Source of the DNA: JBAYHN01 sp041666125
Lineage (GTDB): Bacteria > Patescibacteriota > Gracilibacteria > UBA1369 > UM-FILTER-53-11
Direction: 5' to 3'
DNA length: 6,960 nucleotides
NCBI GenBank assembly: GCA_041666125.1
Contig: JBAYHN010000068.1
Location: forward strand, 1 to 6,960
A program made the position numbers and the translations under genes. The notes under the pieces were generated by a model. The model saw only the letters and a list, made by a program, of their open reading frames with translations. It ran no database searches and was not told the origin of the DNA. This document shows positions 6,512 through 6,960 of the stretch, piece after piece; position 1 is the stretch's first letter; every line of letters starts with the position of its first letter.

Positions 6512-6960
6512 ATGAAAGCAGACATCCACCCAAAATATTTTGATGCAGCAGAAATTAAATGTTCATGCGGCAATGTAATAATTACCGGATCTACAAAGAA
6601 TTCACTTAAAACTGAACTTTGTTCCAAGTGCCACCCTTTTTATACCGGTCAGCAAAAATTGATTGATACTGCCGGACGTGTAGATAAGTTCGTGGCTCAA
6701 AGAAAGCATTCTGCAGATTTGCAAGAAAAGGCCAGATTACACAAAGAAGATAAAAAGAAGAAACCAGAAGCATATAAAGAAAAAGAAATTCCTGTTGAAA
6801 TTATTGAGCGTTCATCCGGAGTAAAGGCAGCGGAAGTTAAAGAGGGCAAATGGGAAGCTCCAATTGGAGAAACTTTAACTGAGCAAGTTGCAAAAGAAGA
6901 AGTAGCTGAAGCCGCAAAGGAAGAAGTAAAACCGGCTAAAAAGACACGCGCAAAGAAAGC
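6512..6960 (+). CDS. rpmE: 50S ribosomal protein bL31 with long charged C-terminal extension (3' end cut)
   Basis: The frame is open from ATG 6512 to the window end, 149 codons, without a stop. Residues 1-60 match bL31 closely: MKADIHPKYF at the start, CSCGN (17-21), CSKCHPFYTG (37-46) and DTAGRVDKF (52-60). C17, C19, C37 and C40 are the zinc-ligand positions of the Zn-containing (C+) form. bL31 lies in the large subunit near the central protuberance and bridges to the small subunit. Usual length is about 65-90 residues; here at least 85 further residues follow, rich in Lys, Glu and Ala, including EAAKEEVKPAKKTRAKKA at the edge. The start is two bases after the preceding TAA, and no Shine-Dalgarno sequence is visible, so it is probably co-transcribed with the surface-protein gene. 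Identity is firm; total length is unknown. Confidence 0.95.
   Translation, partial: MKADIHPKYFDAAEIKCSCGNVIITGSTKNSLKTELCSKCHPFYTGQQKLIDTAGRVDKFVAQRKHSADLQEKARLHKEDKKKKPEAYKEKEIPVEIIERSSGVKAAEVKEGKWEAPIGETLTEQVAKEEVAEAAKEEVKPAKKTRAKK

Noticed and set aside
1..6960. CRISPR array, tRNA, rRNA, transposon ends or prophage genes
   Set aside because: I saw no spaced identical direct repeats, tRNA T-loop pattern, rRNA-like stretch, transposase or integrase frame anywhere in the window.

Overview
The window looks like chromosomal DNA from an uncultivated bacterium of the Candidate Phyla Radiation (Patescibacteria). This placement is an inference. It rests on moderately AT-rich DNA, a VirB4-like ATPase with a Pro/Gln-rich head, lysine-rich low-complexity extensions on housekeeping proteins, missing Shine-Dalgarno sequences, and a small Ca-binding-type surface protein packed between housekeeping genes. 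All three complete genes end in TAA, and no TGA lies inside any reading frame. There is therefore no sign of the TGA-to-Gly recoding known from Gracilibacteria/Absconditabacteria.

Layout. Positions 1-2015 (minus strand) hold a VirB4-family type IV secretion/pilus ATPase whose C-terminus runs off the left edge. Positions 2016-2330 are a 315-base divergent intergenic region with the virB4 promoter and two inverted repeats. Positions 2331-5174 (plus) are gyrA, encoding DNA gyrase subunit A with a Lys-rich extension of about 105 residues before the conserved domain. Positions 5208-6509 (plus) encode a secreted, membrane-anchored protein: signal peptide, CARDB-like domain, thrombospondin type 3 (TSP3)-like Asp-rich repeats with an exact 35-residue period, PKD-like domain, one transmembrane helix and a basic tail. 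Positions 6512-6960 (plus) start rpmE, encoding ribosomal protein bL31 with a long charged C-terminal extension that runs off the right edge.

Expression signals. Neither the virB4 start nor the surface-protein start has a Shine-Dalgarno sequence. Each instead follows a perfect extended -10 promoter (TGGTATAAT), and the two share the 12-mer TGGTATAATTTA. For the surface protein the predicted transcript begins at or one base before the GTG start codon, a leaderless mRNA. The virB4 leader would be only about 8 bases. rpmE starts two bases after the preceding stop codon and is probably co-transcribed with the surface-protein gene.

Functional links. gyrA and rpmE are housekeeping genes. VirB4 would power a type IV pilus-like or DNA-transfer/secretion machine, and the Asp-rich protein is exposed on the cell surface. 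Nothing here shows that the four products act in one pathway. I found no CRISPR array, tRNA, rRNA, insertion sequence or clearly novel multi-gene system. The points most worth checking are the leaderless promoters, the surface protein's architecture, and the tails on GyrA and bL31.
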